From assembly GCA_007449985.2 (NCBI GenBank), contig VIIQ02000632.1, positions 248,001 to 312,000 on the forward strand: a stretch of 64,000 bases of DNA, written 5' to 3'. A program made the translations under genes and the position numbers. The notes beneath the pieces are model-generated. The model saw only the letters and a list, made by a program, of their open reading frames with translations, had not been told where the DNA came from and searched no databases. The stretch comes from Desmodesmus armatus (Eukaryota; Chlorophyta; Chlorophyceae; Sphaeropleales; Scenedesmaceae). Positions 48,978 to 60,368 of the stretch are shown piece after piece. The number at the start of each line of letters is the position of its first letter. The first letter of the stretch is position 1.

Positions 48978-51900
48978 ATGCGCCAGCAGGGGTTCCTTCC
49001 AACCCACACTCAACAGCAGCTCGCAACACACGTCTGTCATCTCCGGAGGCCTGAGCAGCATGTCAGAAGCACTGCAGTGGTAGCAGCATCAGCCTCAGCA
49101 CAGGCTGGCGCTCTGGACCAGCAGCAGGTTGCACAGCAGCTTTGTCCGCCACCTGCAGGCTATGATTACAAAGCAGAAATCATGCCTGAAACGCTGGAGG
49201 TTGTGCAGCAGCAGTACCCACAGCTTATGGGCCTGGTCCAGGCAGGTGGGTGGAATGTGAGGATCGACGTTTGTCGCAGCTGACTTCCTGCACGTGCTGT
49301 TGTGCCTGCTAAGCCAGAGACAAAAAGTTCCTCAGATATCACGGGCTCCACCAGACGTTGCAAGGTAGCACAATGGGATACCAGTGCAATGCAGTGTCAA
49401 GATCATGTGTCAGGCGCGCCAGCCCTACACACAAACACTCTTTGAGCCCACACTATCTCATGCCCCACTCTACAGCCTGACGTCACTATCCGTAGCTGTA
49501 GCTGTTGTATCTCCATGCATCTTATCGATACATCACTGAATGCTGCTGGCTGTGCTGTGATGTGATGTGGTCACCCCTCGGCCCAAGGCATTTGGTGGTG
49601 TACAGGCGACCGGCGTCTTACAGAGAGCGCCGCAGCGACGGCCACCATACATCTTATCTCAGTGTTCTGTGTGCTGCTGTGGTGTGCTGTGCTGTGGTCA
49701 ACCCTCCCTGCAGGGAATGTGTTGGTGTACAGGTGCCCTGCTTCTTACAGAGAGCGCCGCAGCGACGGTTACCAAGAGCCCCAGCTAGTTTTCATCCTCG
49801 GCACTGCTCACGTATCTCCATGCATTTTATCTTACTGTACTGTGTGCTGCTGGCTGTGCTGTGCTGTGGTCACCCGCCCGTGTGGTCACCCCCCCCCCCC
49901 CCCCGCAGGCAATCTGGTGGTGTACAGGCGACCTGCTTCTTACAGAGAGCGCCGCAGCGACGGTTACCAAGAGCCCCAGCTAGTTTTCATTCTGGGCACA
50001 GCTCATGTATCCCAGCAGTCAGCAGAGGACGTAAGCCAGCTGATAGCAGCGGTGCAGCCAGATGCAGTGGTTGTGGAGCTTTGCAAAAGCAGGACAGGTG
50101 TGCTGCATGGTGCTGAACAAGAGGACCTGCAGCAGCAGCAGCAGCAGCAGGAGCTTGGGGAGCATCAGCAGCGGTGGCAGCAGCAGTGGCAGCAATGGCA
50201 GCAGCGGAAGCGGCCGCAGGAAGATGCTGCTGCTGCTGCAGTTGCTGCCAGCAGCAGCACGACCAACTCTATAGAAGAGGACAGCCGGCTACCACTACAA
50301 CACCCTGCCTTATCACCCACCACCACTACACACAGCAGTACCAGCAGCAGCAGCAGCAGCAGTAGTACAAGCAGCAGTGGCAGTGTGTGGCAGCAGCTGC
50401 AGCGATCACTCTCAGCTTCTCAGTCAGCCAAAGCCTCTAACCCACTGTCCCTATCTGGCCCTGATCCAGTGAGGGCCCTGGCTCGCTCTGCCTCACTGGG
50501 TGGGCAGCAGGCGATGCTGCTGCGGCTGTTGATTGCGGGCCAGGCACGGAAAGCAGCAGGTGGGTGCTGTCGTGGGGTGTTTGGGTGGTGTTTCTTTGGC
50601 GGGGGGCTATGTCAGAGTCACCCGGTTTTGAATTCTTTTTTCTTTTCTTTTTGAATTGAATTAAAATTGAACACATCTCGCGCTTTAGGTTTAGGGGCAA
50701 GTCAACTTGATGAGGACTGATTTGGTGTGTCATGTATGCTGCTGCTGCTGCTGCTGCAGACCAACTAGGTGTCCAGCCTGGTGCAGAGTTCCGTGCTGCT
50801 GCCGAGGCTGCTGCTGCTGCCCTTACTGACCTGTAGACCAGTAATCAGCCTGGTGCTAAATTCCATGCTGTTGCTGCTGTTGCTGTTGCTGCCTGCAGAC
50901 CAATTAGGTGTGCAGCCTGGTGCCGAGTTCCGAGCTGCTGCCGAGGCTGCTGCTGCTGTGGCTGGCGGCCAGTGCTGCCTGGTGCTGGGGGACAGGCCCA
51001 TAGAGATCACGCTGTCCAGGGCATGGGAGGCCCTCAGCTGGCCCCGCAGGCTGCAGCTGCTGGGAGACTTGGCATCAGCTGGAATGGCAGGATCGGGCAA
51101 GGTGCGTGTCTGTGGAACCCCTTGAGCATTGGTCAGGTGCTGTCTTTGTCTGATTCTGTAGCTGTGGGGTTGGTGGGGTGTATGCTGTTGGCCAGGTGCT
51201 GTTGTCAGTTTAGGCACAGGAGTTGATGCATGTGGAGGGTCCATCTTGGTGAATTGGAGGGATGATGGAATCTGGCATGACTACAGAGTTGTTGGCAGGT
51301 GCACCCACCACGTGGTGTATCGAGTGCACTGATTGTGCTGTGTGCTTCACGCCTTCAGCCAGCTTATGGTTGGTGCCGGGGATGGGCTTGCATCTGTTGG
51401 GAGGTTCAAATGTTGGGAGGTTCAACAGTATGCCCACCCCTGCAGCAGCAGTGGGCACTGCAGGCCGCAACAGCAGGGCGCTGCGTTGGACATACTTCTG
51501 AGACCAACGCTGTTGGTCATCCAGCATTCAGTCCAGGACATTGACACAGATCTGCCGTGCCCTGCCCTGCCCTGCTTGATTCCTATGCTCCCGCCTTCGT
51601 GTTTGCCTGCCACCCTCAGGCCGTCCTAGACCAGGAGCAAGTCGAGTCCTTGCGCTCAGATGACGCCATATCAGCGCTGTTTGGGGCACTGACACAAACT
51701 TGCCTGCCCTGCCCTGCCCTGCCCTGCCCTGCTTGATTCCTATGCTTCCGCCTGTGTGTGTGCCGCCCTTAGGCCGTCCTAGACCAGGAGCAAGTCGAGT
51801 CCTTGCGCTCAGATGACGCCATATCAGCGCTGTTTGGGGCACTGACACAAATCTGCCTGCCCTGCCCTGCCCTGCACTGCATGCTTCTTATGCTCCCGCC

Positions 51901-52326
51901 TTCGTGTTTGCCTGCCGCCCTTAGGCCGTCCTAGACCAGGAGCAAGTCGAGTCCCTGCGCTCAGATGACGCCATTTCAGCGCTATTTGGCGCACTGAGTG
52001 ATCGCTACCCGGAGCTTGTAGCCCCTTTGATAACTGAACGAGATCTTTACCTCAGTTGGAGTCTCAAGCGGTCAAAGGCAGTCAACGGGGCTCGGGCGGT
52101 TGTCGGTTGTGTTGGAAAAGGCCACTTGCGGGGCATTGTGTATGCTCTCAAACATGATGAGGGAAGCCTGCGGTTCAAGGATCTTGTGGGAGGGAAGAAC
52201 AACAGGCAAAACCGCAAGGCGGCTGCAGCAGCAGCGGTGCGGCGGTTGCTGTTGGAAGGGGTGCTTGGTGCAGCGGCGTATGCGGCTTGGGTTGCATGGA
52301 CAAGCAGCAATGCTGCAGGGCAGTAG
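48978..52326 (+). CDS. TraB-family protein
   Basis: Four exons close in phase to 507 aa: 48978-49245, 49909-50559, 50899-51101, 51925-52326. TraB signatures are clear: LVFILGTAHVS near residues 114-124, PDAVVVELCKSR, QPGAEFRAAAEAAA, the LVLGDRPIEITLSRAW block (DRxxxxTLxRAW), ITERDLYLSW and VVGCVGKGHLRGI. The family includes animal TRABD and bacterial TraB/PrgY; its catalytic role is inferred to be metal-dependent hydrolysis from the GxH and GxxH motifs. The N-terminal 60 residues are Ser/Arg/Gln-rich and could be an organelle-targeting sequence. Exon 2 carries a Gln/Ser/Ala low-complexity insert. The last exon ends AAYAAWVAWTSSNAAGQ, possibly membrane-associated. Exons 2, 3 and 4 each have two extra partial copies of their start in the preceding intron. 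Confidence 0.9.
49588..49975 (+). repeat. Copies of the TraB exon 2 start (3 in all)
   Basis: ggtggtgtacagg followed by cttacagagagcgccgcag occurs from 49588, 49714 and 49909. The second also has a good acceptor (ccctgcag) and reads in the same frame as the true exon, including the GTAH motif, before diverging. Confidence 0.95.
50758..50960 (+). repeat. Copies of the TraB exon 3 start (3 in all)
   Basis: caglike acceptor plus accaattaggtg... and cagcctggtg at 50760, 50836 and 50899 (spacing 76 and 63). The copies decay with distance from the exon. Confidence 0.9.
51600..52010 (+). repeat. Copies of the TraB exon 4 start (3 in all, 153-bp period)
   Basis: gccgtcctagaccaggagc begins at 51620, 51773 and 51925. 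About 75 exon bases are conserved almost exactly in each copy, each preceded by ccctcag or cccttag, and separated by ccctg pentanucleotide runs. Confidence 0.97.
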
Positions 52327-53457
52327 GCTATGAGGGACTGCCTTGCATGGCATGCGCACAGTGCAGCTACTGGGCAGCAATGCTGGCGCTTTGGTGTGAT
52401 GGACTCTTTACAGCTGTTGATGCTTGTTTGAGACGTTTGCAGGCAGTGCAGCATTGAGCTGCTGCAGCTCAGCACTGATGTAGCATTTATGTTTGCGGGG
52501 CTTGCCGTTCGTGAGATGTCCCGACAGCGAATGGTTCTGTGGTGATTGGTCGCTGCTGCTGATTCCAGAGTGACGCTTCTTGTGATCTTTGTGTGTTGGA
52601 GTGCTGACTCAGCATCCGGGAAGTTCCAGCAGCATCTGGGCAGCGCTATGCTCTCGGCCAAACAGCATGTTGCTGTAACTGCACGTTGCTGTGGAGAACA
52701 CCCAGCAGGTTACCATTGTTGAGCTACCTGTCTTCTTGTGTGCATGCACAAGATTTGGCCAAGCGCCCCACCCTGCAGCACAGGCTGGCCCCGGTGCTGC
52801 TTGCTTAGTGCTTTGATCTGCACTCATCCCAGGAGGCTGCATGGGCATGCTCTTTGTTACACACAGACCAGCAGCCATCTTGCAAGCTGCTGGGGATGCC
52901 AACCATGCACTGTATGCTGCTCGGTCGTACAACCTCAACAAGAGCTGTTGTTGCTGCACCCATGAAGGAACCATGTCTTACATATGCAGGTCATATCCCC
53001 CACCACCACAATCATGATGCCCAATGGTTGCAAATGCCGTGCCAGGTCCCATCCAAGACACAGCCACGAGCAGTGCTAAGCACATGACCCGTGGTGCAAG
53101 TCCCTATGTCAGGAATCCAAGGGTTCGAACCCCCCTGTCACCACTCCTAGGATATAACCCCTAGCCACCCAGTTCAGCACTAGCACACCCGCTGCTGCCG
53201 CCAGTCTCCCTAGGGTCCACTCAACTCAAGAGCCCTCAACCCCACCATGCGCAAGTGCTCAAAGTTGGTACCAACCCATGTTGTACCAACAGCCGCGCCA
53301 GGTGTGATGCACGGCAGCTTCAGCCTCTGCGATCTTACTACAACACAGGTGTGTTGCAGTGCCGTTACTGCCAACACAGCATTGCTGCTGCTGGCGCCAC
53401 ATCCAGCGCTTTAACGCCTCAGCGCTTTTCAGGGAATATATTTAACGAAAGTATCTT
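52327..53457. other. Region between convergent TraB and small secreted-protein genes
   Basis: No exon recognised. TGTAA at about 52674 is a possible TraB poly(A) signal, and TTACA at 52978 one for the minus-strand gene. A tRNA T-arm-like string (gggttcgaacccc) occurs near 53121 without a tRNA around it. Confidence 0.45.
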
Positions 53458-54584
53458 CTACTTGTTCCAGCCCCAGCGGTTCCATGAGCCGCCGCCCCAG
53501 GAGTCACGCTGCCAGTTCCTGTTGCTGTTGCCCCAGCCACCCATGCCGGGGTTGTTGCCCCAAAACTGCCTGCAGCAGCAAAACAGGTGAGGCAAACATC
53601 TTGCACTGTGTCACTGTGGAGTGCGATATGTGCGCAGCGAGTTGTCAGCAGGCAGACGCCTTGCTGACTCCCCAAACACATGCATCGACCGTGGTTCGTG
53701 CGTTCAAGCGTTTGTGCCTGCTTTCTTGTCTTGCTTTTGAACTCAAATTTGAAAGCTATATTTGAAAGCTAGCTTCAAAACCCCATGGCGACTACTCACC
53801 AGCTGTCGGGGCCGCCTTGCTGGGGGGCAGCTGCTGTAGTGGCACCTGCAAAACAGCCAGAAGGGTCAGTCCCATGCTGCTAGCGTATTAGCGCACAAGC
53901 TTGCTGACACTTTATTGCACCGCAGCTGTGTCTGAAAAGGACACAGGTGAATTGGTACTGAATGCTCTACTGCGAAAGCGGATATTCAAGCTAACTTTGG
54001 ATGCTGTAATGCCTGCAGGCTCCACACTCAACCACAGTGCTGCTGCTGTACATATCCTGCTACTGTGCTGTCCTGCCACTGTGCTGATGTGGTCTAGGTT
54101 GCATGTGCTGGCTACCCGTCATACTTCTCACCCAAAAGCTTCCTGAGGGCAGGGCGAATGCCTCCCATCAGAGAGCCCTGGTTTGCAATCGCTGCCTTGG
54201 CTGGGCAAGGGGAGCCATCACCAGCTGCCACCATCACTGCAACACAAGACAGAATTCGTGAGTCCAGCGGGCCTTGGAACTTTTTTCGAGCTTTGTTTGA
54301 GTATGGTGACCATTAATGTTGCCTGACAGGCTGATATGCACCACTGTGCATGGCTTGGGTTGTCCGTCTGCAAATTCATCTTTACTTTGGCTTCCAGCTG
54401 GCACGCGTCCCTGTGTTGGGCTGCACCAGGTTGTATTGACGTATTTCAATGCGAACAGGTTCAATTTTGAAGGAATGGAGCCGTCCATGCAACGTACTGC
54501 ATGCAGGGCGGTACTGCCACTGCTGAAGCAGAGACACTTACCCGCACAGCAGCAGACCAGCGCGATAAGAATGAAAGCTTTCAT
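53458..54584 (-). CDS. Small secreted Gly/Trp/Asn-rich protein
   Basis: Four short minus-strand exons close in phase to 101 aa: 54542-54584, 54132-54236, 53800-53845 and 53458-53569. The first exon codes a typical signal peptide, MKAFILIALVCCCA, continuing VMVAAGDG. The mature part begins near PCPAKAAIANQGSLMGG and ends in an aromatic/glycine-rich tail with WGNNPGMGGWGN, RNWQRDSWGGG and SWNRWGWNK before TAG. Such tails suggest a wall-associated or aggregating peptide, but I recognise no family. Each exon is too short to stand out as an ORF; the support is the phase agreement of three introns, all with good donor and acceptor sites. Confidence 0.72.
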
Positions 54585-55210
54585 ATTGATACTCTGCGCG
54601 CGCCGGTATACAAGGGATGGCAGGCGACTTGATACAGGACGCTGTGACCCTCTCCACTCAAAATGCGGCTGTCTGGACACGTTTTTACTCTTTTACGGAC
54701 AGTCTGCGCGTTTTTGGCAGTCTGATGCCATGTGTTGTCACACACGCACGTAACATGCATGCCATGAATGAACGTGAACGTGGGGTGATTCATGTATGAT
54801 TCATGCCATGATGGACGTGGTCGGTGTTGCATCAGGAGCTGCCAGATGTGGTGCTCTCACACGTTTTGTGTGTGTAAGACATCAAATAGCACGGCCTGAT
54901 GAATACTGCCGATGCATCCGGCAACCCATCCGTAGACCGGTATCGTACGCCGTACACCTCCCGGCATCGTTCTTTCACCGGACTGTTTGTCCTGTAACAG
55001 CCTTCCCATTGATCAGTGCTCGTTCTACACATGCTCTTCAATTTGCTCAGAAGTCCAAAGAGTCAACTCACGCAAAGGAAAAGACATCAACAATATAGAT
55101 CTCGCAACCGGTCTGTTTTCGGCAGGATCAACCTGCAACGCTGCAGACGAAAGCTGTCGCATTGACATCATCTTTATCGAAACACCCTTGCCACCTTTGT
55201 GAGCAGCAGG
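54585..55210. promoter_or_regulatory. Shared upstream region of small secreted protein (-) and surface protein (+)
   Basis: 626 bp between divergent ATGs of two genes that both begin with signal peptides, so co-regulation is possible. It contains a near-duplicate word gattcatg at about 54787 and 54799. No named promoter element was found. Confidence 0.45.
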
Positions 55211-58200
55211 ATGCCGTGCAGCGGCCACAGGGCCTTGATAGTCATAGCTGCTGTCCTTGCAGCTGTTACCGTGCAGGGCACACCAGACCTAGCAGCCCCA
55301 CAGCAGCGTGGCCTGCTGCAGGATGCACTCAGCAACTCCAATGGCTGCCTTGCCACCATCCCCAAGTGTGAACCTGGCGCATGTGCGACACGCAACGTGA
55401 TGGGCACAGCTCGCTGGGTGTGCCTGCGCTGTTTGGCGAACTATGCCCCTGTGGTCGATGCCAGCGGTCAGGACAACATCATCCAGTGCGGTAAGCAGGA
55501 AAGGGAACCACAGACTGGGGGGTGGGACAGTGTTCTTGGCAAGAGCAGCGGGACTGTGGGGGCAGGGGTGTTTAGGGTGGGGCCAGTAATGCAGGCCAAG
55601 AGCAGGCAAAGCAGCTGCCGTGATTTGCGCGCCAAGGGAAAGCAGGGCCAGTCATCGTACTCATCTTGATAGTGTAGCCCAGCAGCTGCAGATGTTGTTG
55701 CACATCGCTGCTGCAGCTGCACCCATCCAGCAACATGAATGCTGCCTGCCATGCAAACGTACCCCTGACCTTCCCCTGCCCTGCAATCCCTGTTCCTAGC
55801 ATCAAGAATGCTGCCTGCCATGCACGCAACGGTACCCCTGACCTTCCCCTGCCCCCGCCTTTACAATCCCTCCTCCTGTCCCCAGTCTGCCCCAGGGGGT
55901 TCTTCGAGCCTGCCAGCACTTCAACGTCCTGCGAGCGCTGCACAGTAGGCAGCTACTGCCCAGGCGGTGACCGGGTAGAAAACCCCTCCAGCCGTGGCAC
56001 CCCTATGCCCTGCGGTCCAAACCTGGTCACAAGGAATACTGGCGCACGCAGCCTTGCGGATTGTGTCGCGCCTGCTGGCTACGCTCAGACCCAGCCTAAT
56101 GTAGGAACAGCATGTTTGCGCTCTGAGTATGCGCCAGCTTTCAACAGACTGGCTAGGTGCTTGAGGTGTCAGAGTGGACTGGAGGAGCGGAGGCCGTTCA
56201 ACCTGACAGACGGCCAACGCAGCAGCAAGAGGGCTGTATGCAGTGAGTGACAACCTTTCCTACTGAGTCCTGCAGGTTGACTAGCTGTGTTGATTTGTGT
56301 TGCTGCTGCAGTTGCAGCAATGGAAGCTTTGTGCGACCCTAAGTCAGGCACAGCAGCAGCTGCATTGCCCTCCCAGCGCATAGGTATCCCACAGAAAGCA
56401 CTGGTGGTGTGATGCCATAACAGCAGCAGAGGCAAGTCCATCATGGGTGCTGAGCACCTGCGCAAGCCAACACTGAGACCTGGTTCCACTTGCACCCCTT
56501 CAATGCTTCCTGCATCCAGCCAGTGACCCTGCTGACCATACCTGCCTGCCTGCCTGCTTGCCTGCTGTTCGCCCTTCAGTGCTCCCCCCTGGGAAGTTCA
56601 TGAGCCAGGGCCTAGTGCGCCTCTGCCCCCAAGGGTTCTACCGCGAGGCCTGGGTCACTTTCGACTCCCCCAACGGCACTATCTGCAAGCCCTGCAGCCC
56701 CGGAATCACCACCGAGGGCGCAGGATCCGGCCCGGCCAGCTCCTGTAATGTTGTCGTTCCTGGTCACGGCATCGCTGCTGTTAATAACGTTACGGGGCCC
56801 AGCAGCATTCCTGCGCTGCCAACCGACATCAGTGACGGAGGCCTTCCTGCGGCGCCAATGTGCGACTTTGGCTATTACAGCCTGCAAGGGTACTGCGCGC
56901 AGTGCCCGAGCGCTACTGTCACGAGGACGAGAGGAGCAAAGTCGGTCGAGGAGTGCAGTGAGTGACTCTTCTGGTGTTCTAGGGGGTTTGAACCCCAGGA
57001 ACCCTAGACCCTGTTTTGCAACTGCAGTTGTCTTGCAACTGCAGTCTCAGCTGAGAGCGGCCGCATGTACCTTGTAGTGTGTTGCTTGGTTCAAGCCCTA
57101 CTGTGAAGGCACCCTGCCATATCACCTAGCAGTACAGAAGAGTAGGTTACACTGTTTTGTATTGTGTCCCAAATTGAACAGGTTATTTGGGGACAGAGTG
57201 GCATCTTCAGCACCAGCAAGCCAGCCTGAGCCACAGGCACTTGAGCCTTGCGCCAGGCTGCGCACGGCATGCAGCATCACTTGTGCGCAAGCGTGTGCTG
57301 ATATGACAGGACGTCCTCCTGCTGCGTGCTTGCCTGCAGTGGTACCTCCCGGCTACTATGCGGAGGACGGAGCGATGAAGCAGTGCGAAGCAGGCTTCTT
57401 CAGGGACCAATGTAAGTTTCAGTCCTGACAGGTACACTGTGCATGTGGCTGGTGGCGCAAACCACACATAGTGCGCCGCGCAAGGCGTGCAATGAGGCTA
57501 GTAGGATGTGTACCTGTATAAACCAATTTGCTGCACGGCTGCATGACCTCACTGACATTTCATGCTTGCCAGCTCATGCTGCACTTCTTGTGCTCACATT
57601 TTGAAGGCCCTTCAGCAGTGCTGACCTGACTGGCTGCTGCACGGGTGCTGTGGTTGCAGCACCATGCTGCCCTGCTAACAACACTTGTGACGACGATGCT
57701 TACTGTGTGCTGCTGGCTGCTGCAGGGGTGCTGTGGTCTGATCTCAGGGCGATAAAGTGTGCCTTTTGTGGTGACAACATTGGGAGTGAAGCCAGGGAGC
57801 TTGACGAGCATCCCAAGGCTGCCAATGGCTCACTGGTCAGGGGATCATCCACAAGCTGCTGTGAGTTCTGTCACAGAACTAGGGTTTAGGGTTTAGACAC
57901 CCTAAACCCTTTAGTCCTATACCCTGTTAAGACGCACAGTGGTTCTTTGATTGTTGCGTGGGGCTGCTGTTACCACTGGTGCTGTTGTTATTGGTACATC
58001 TGAGAGCCTTGGGAAGCTTCCGTTCGCTTGAGACACATTGGAGTGTACATACACCTGTAGACTCATTTCCTGCTGCCTGTTTTTGCCCTGCTGCTTGCTT
58101 TTGTATTTGGTTTAAACAGTCATCAACGCAGGCCAAGGCATGATCATGCGTGGCTTCAACGTCTTTACTGGACAGGACTGCCCAGAAGACACCTACGGAG

Positions 58201-60277
58201 CCGCCGGCAAGGTGTACGGCTGGGCGTCAGCACCCTGCAAGCCCTGCGCCCGCAACCTCTTCACTGATGGCCTAAATATGCTGCATAACGCCTCCCTGTG
58301 CATCAACCCCGATGGGTTTGGCTACTCCTCAGAAGGTGCGTGCACATCAAGGGGCCGCCGCTTGACAGTCAGGTCGCACTGTACAGGGTTTGTTACAACT
58401 TGACATGTAACATAGACTAGTCTTGTACTGTGGACCTCTGCCTTTGCCTTGGATAAAAACCTGGTGTTGCTGTGTTGGGTGCAACAGGTGGCAGCCGCTG
58501 TGCGCCAGGGTTTTGGAGCACCAAGGGCAGCCTTAAACCCTGCCAGCAGTGCCCCGCCGGGCGCACCACAGAGGACGAACCCAGCCGCCAAGCTGCCTTC
58601 ACACACTGCGTGGTGCGGCCAGGCATGGGCGTCATCAACAGCTCGGCAGTTGGCCTCGATGCATACGATGTCAAGACAGACATCTTGAGTGAAGAGGAAG
58701 AGGCGGAGCTGCTGGTTATGGAGTGCCCAGCAGGTATGAGGGGTCTGTTGGTATGTAGCACATGAGTGCGCGTTCCTGCACAAACTCTTGAAGCCGCCTA
58801 GTTGTTGGTTCAACAATCAGGCGTATGTATGTCAACATACATGTGACTTCATAAGACCATCTCCACAATATGCATTGTGTGTGTGTCTTTCTGCCCTGCA
58901 GGGTACTTTGGTGTTGGGGTGGGAGTGGGCTCCACATGTCAGAAGTGCCCATGTGGCAGCAGCACAGAAGCCACCCTAGCAACATCTGCAGCAGAATGCA
59001 GCGGTAAGTCAAGGCAGCTAATGCGAGATCGTGTCACTCAGTTGGGTTCAACAAGGTCGCTCCATGACAAACATGGCATGCTGCATAACGGGCCAGGCTT
59101 TATATTTGCCCCTGATATCAGCCAAACACTGACTCCCCACTGTTCCCTGCTGCTCCTGCTCCCTGCTGTCCCCTGCAAACCCCACAGTCTGCCTACCAGG
59201 GTTTGGCAAGGCCACTGCCACAAGCACCCAATGCAGCCCCTGCCCATTTGGCTCCTATCAGCCCGGAGGCCTGGCCTTCTGCCAGAACTGCCCCTCTCCC
59301 TCCTTCTACGCCCCTGTGGACGGCAACGGTGCAACAGTCACAGTGAACAGCACCACACTGTTTGACGGAGCGGTCGGAGTTGAAGCCTGTGTTCCTATGC
59401 TGAGCCAGCTATCTCCTGAAGCTGGGCAAGCATACTTCAGTCAGGAGAACACAGCGATGCTGTCTCTACTGAACACTACGACCCGGGCTACGATGGCCGC
59501 GTGCTTCGCAGCGTGCCCGGCAAACACCTGCTGCATGATGCAATATGACGTCACCAACAGGACTTGCAGGATCGGCAGCCTTCCGCCGGTCGCGTTCAAT
59601 GCGTCCGTCTCCGCTGGGATGCAGCTGCTGTACAAGCTGCCGCCTAGCACCATGGGTTCCGCCTCGAGCGTCGAGCTCACCCCACCAACGGACCTCACAC
59701 AGTCAGCGGGTGTGGTTGGTACCGATGGTACGGACGGTACCGTGGCGGCAAAAACCATCGCGTCAGGGTTCTACGCGACTTGCAGCATCCCAGCAGCCGC
59801 AGCTGACGTCTGGCAGACAGCAGGTACCAACCTCGGCCCCGACGCGCGCACGTTTGCTGTTGGGCCTGCAGTTTGGGATACGAGCAGCATCAGCAGGGCG
59901 CAGTGCGAGCGCAAGTGTGACGAGAGTAATGTGTGCTGGGGCTTCATCTTCGATGCGGCTACCGGAGCTTGCTTGTACCGTGGCGGTGTGGACGCGCTGG
60001 CGACTCGGTCATTCTTTGTGATGCCTGGCCAAGGCTTGCAGGGCAACGTCTCACAGGCATGCCCCGCTCTGGAGCCTTTGGTAAGTATCTTCAAGTTGCT
60101 TGCTGAGGTGTCTGCATATGTGTGTGCATTGTGAAAATATTTCCATCAGCACAGTCAGAGGATGCCCCTTGGTTTTAATGTGTGCAGCAAAAGACATACT
60201 GAGCAGAGTTGCACATGACGGCGGTGCTGCAGGCTGCTGTTGCACATCTTTCTAAAGCCTATGTGGTGTTTTCCTGT

Positions 60278-60368
<91 letters not shown>

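Noticed and set aside
49662..50654. 330-codon + strand ORF taken as one exon of TraB
   Set aside because: It reads through the second exon-start copy and the intron before the true acceptor; the phase-matched model begins at 49909 and ends at the donor at 50560.
53100..53150. Possible tRNA 3' half (gggttcgaacccc)
   Set aside because: No matching acceptor stem, D-arm or anticodon arm upstream; T-stem pairing is imperfect.
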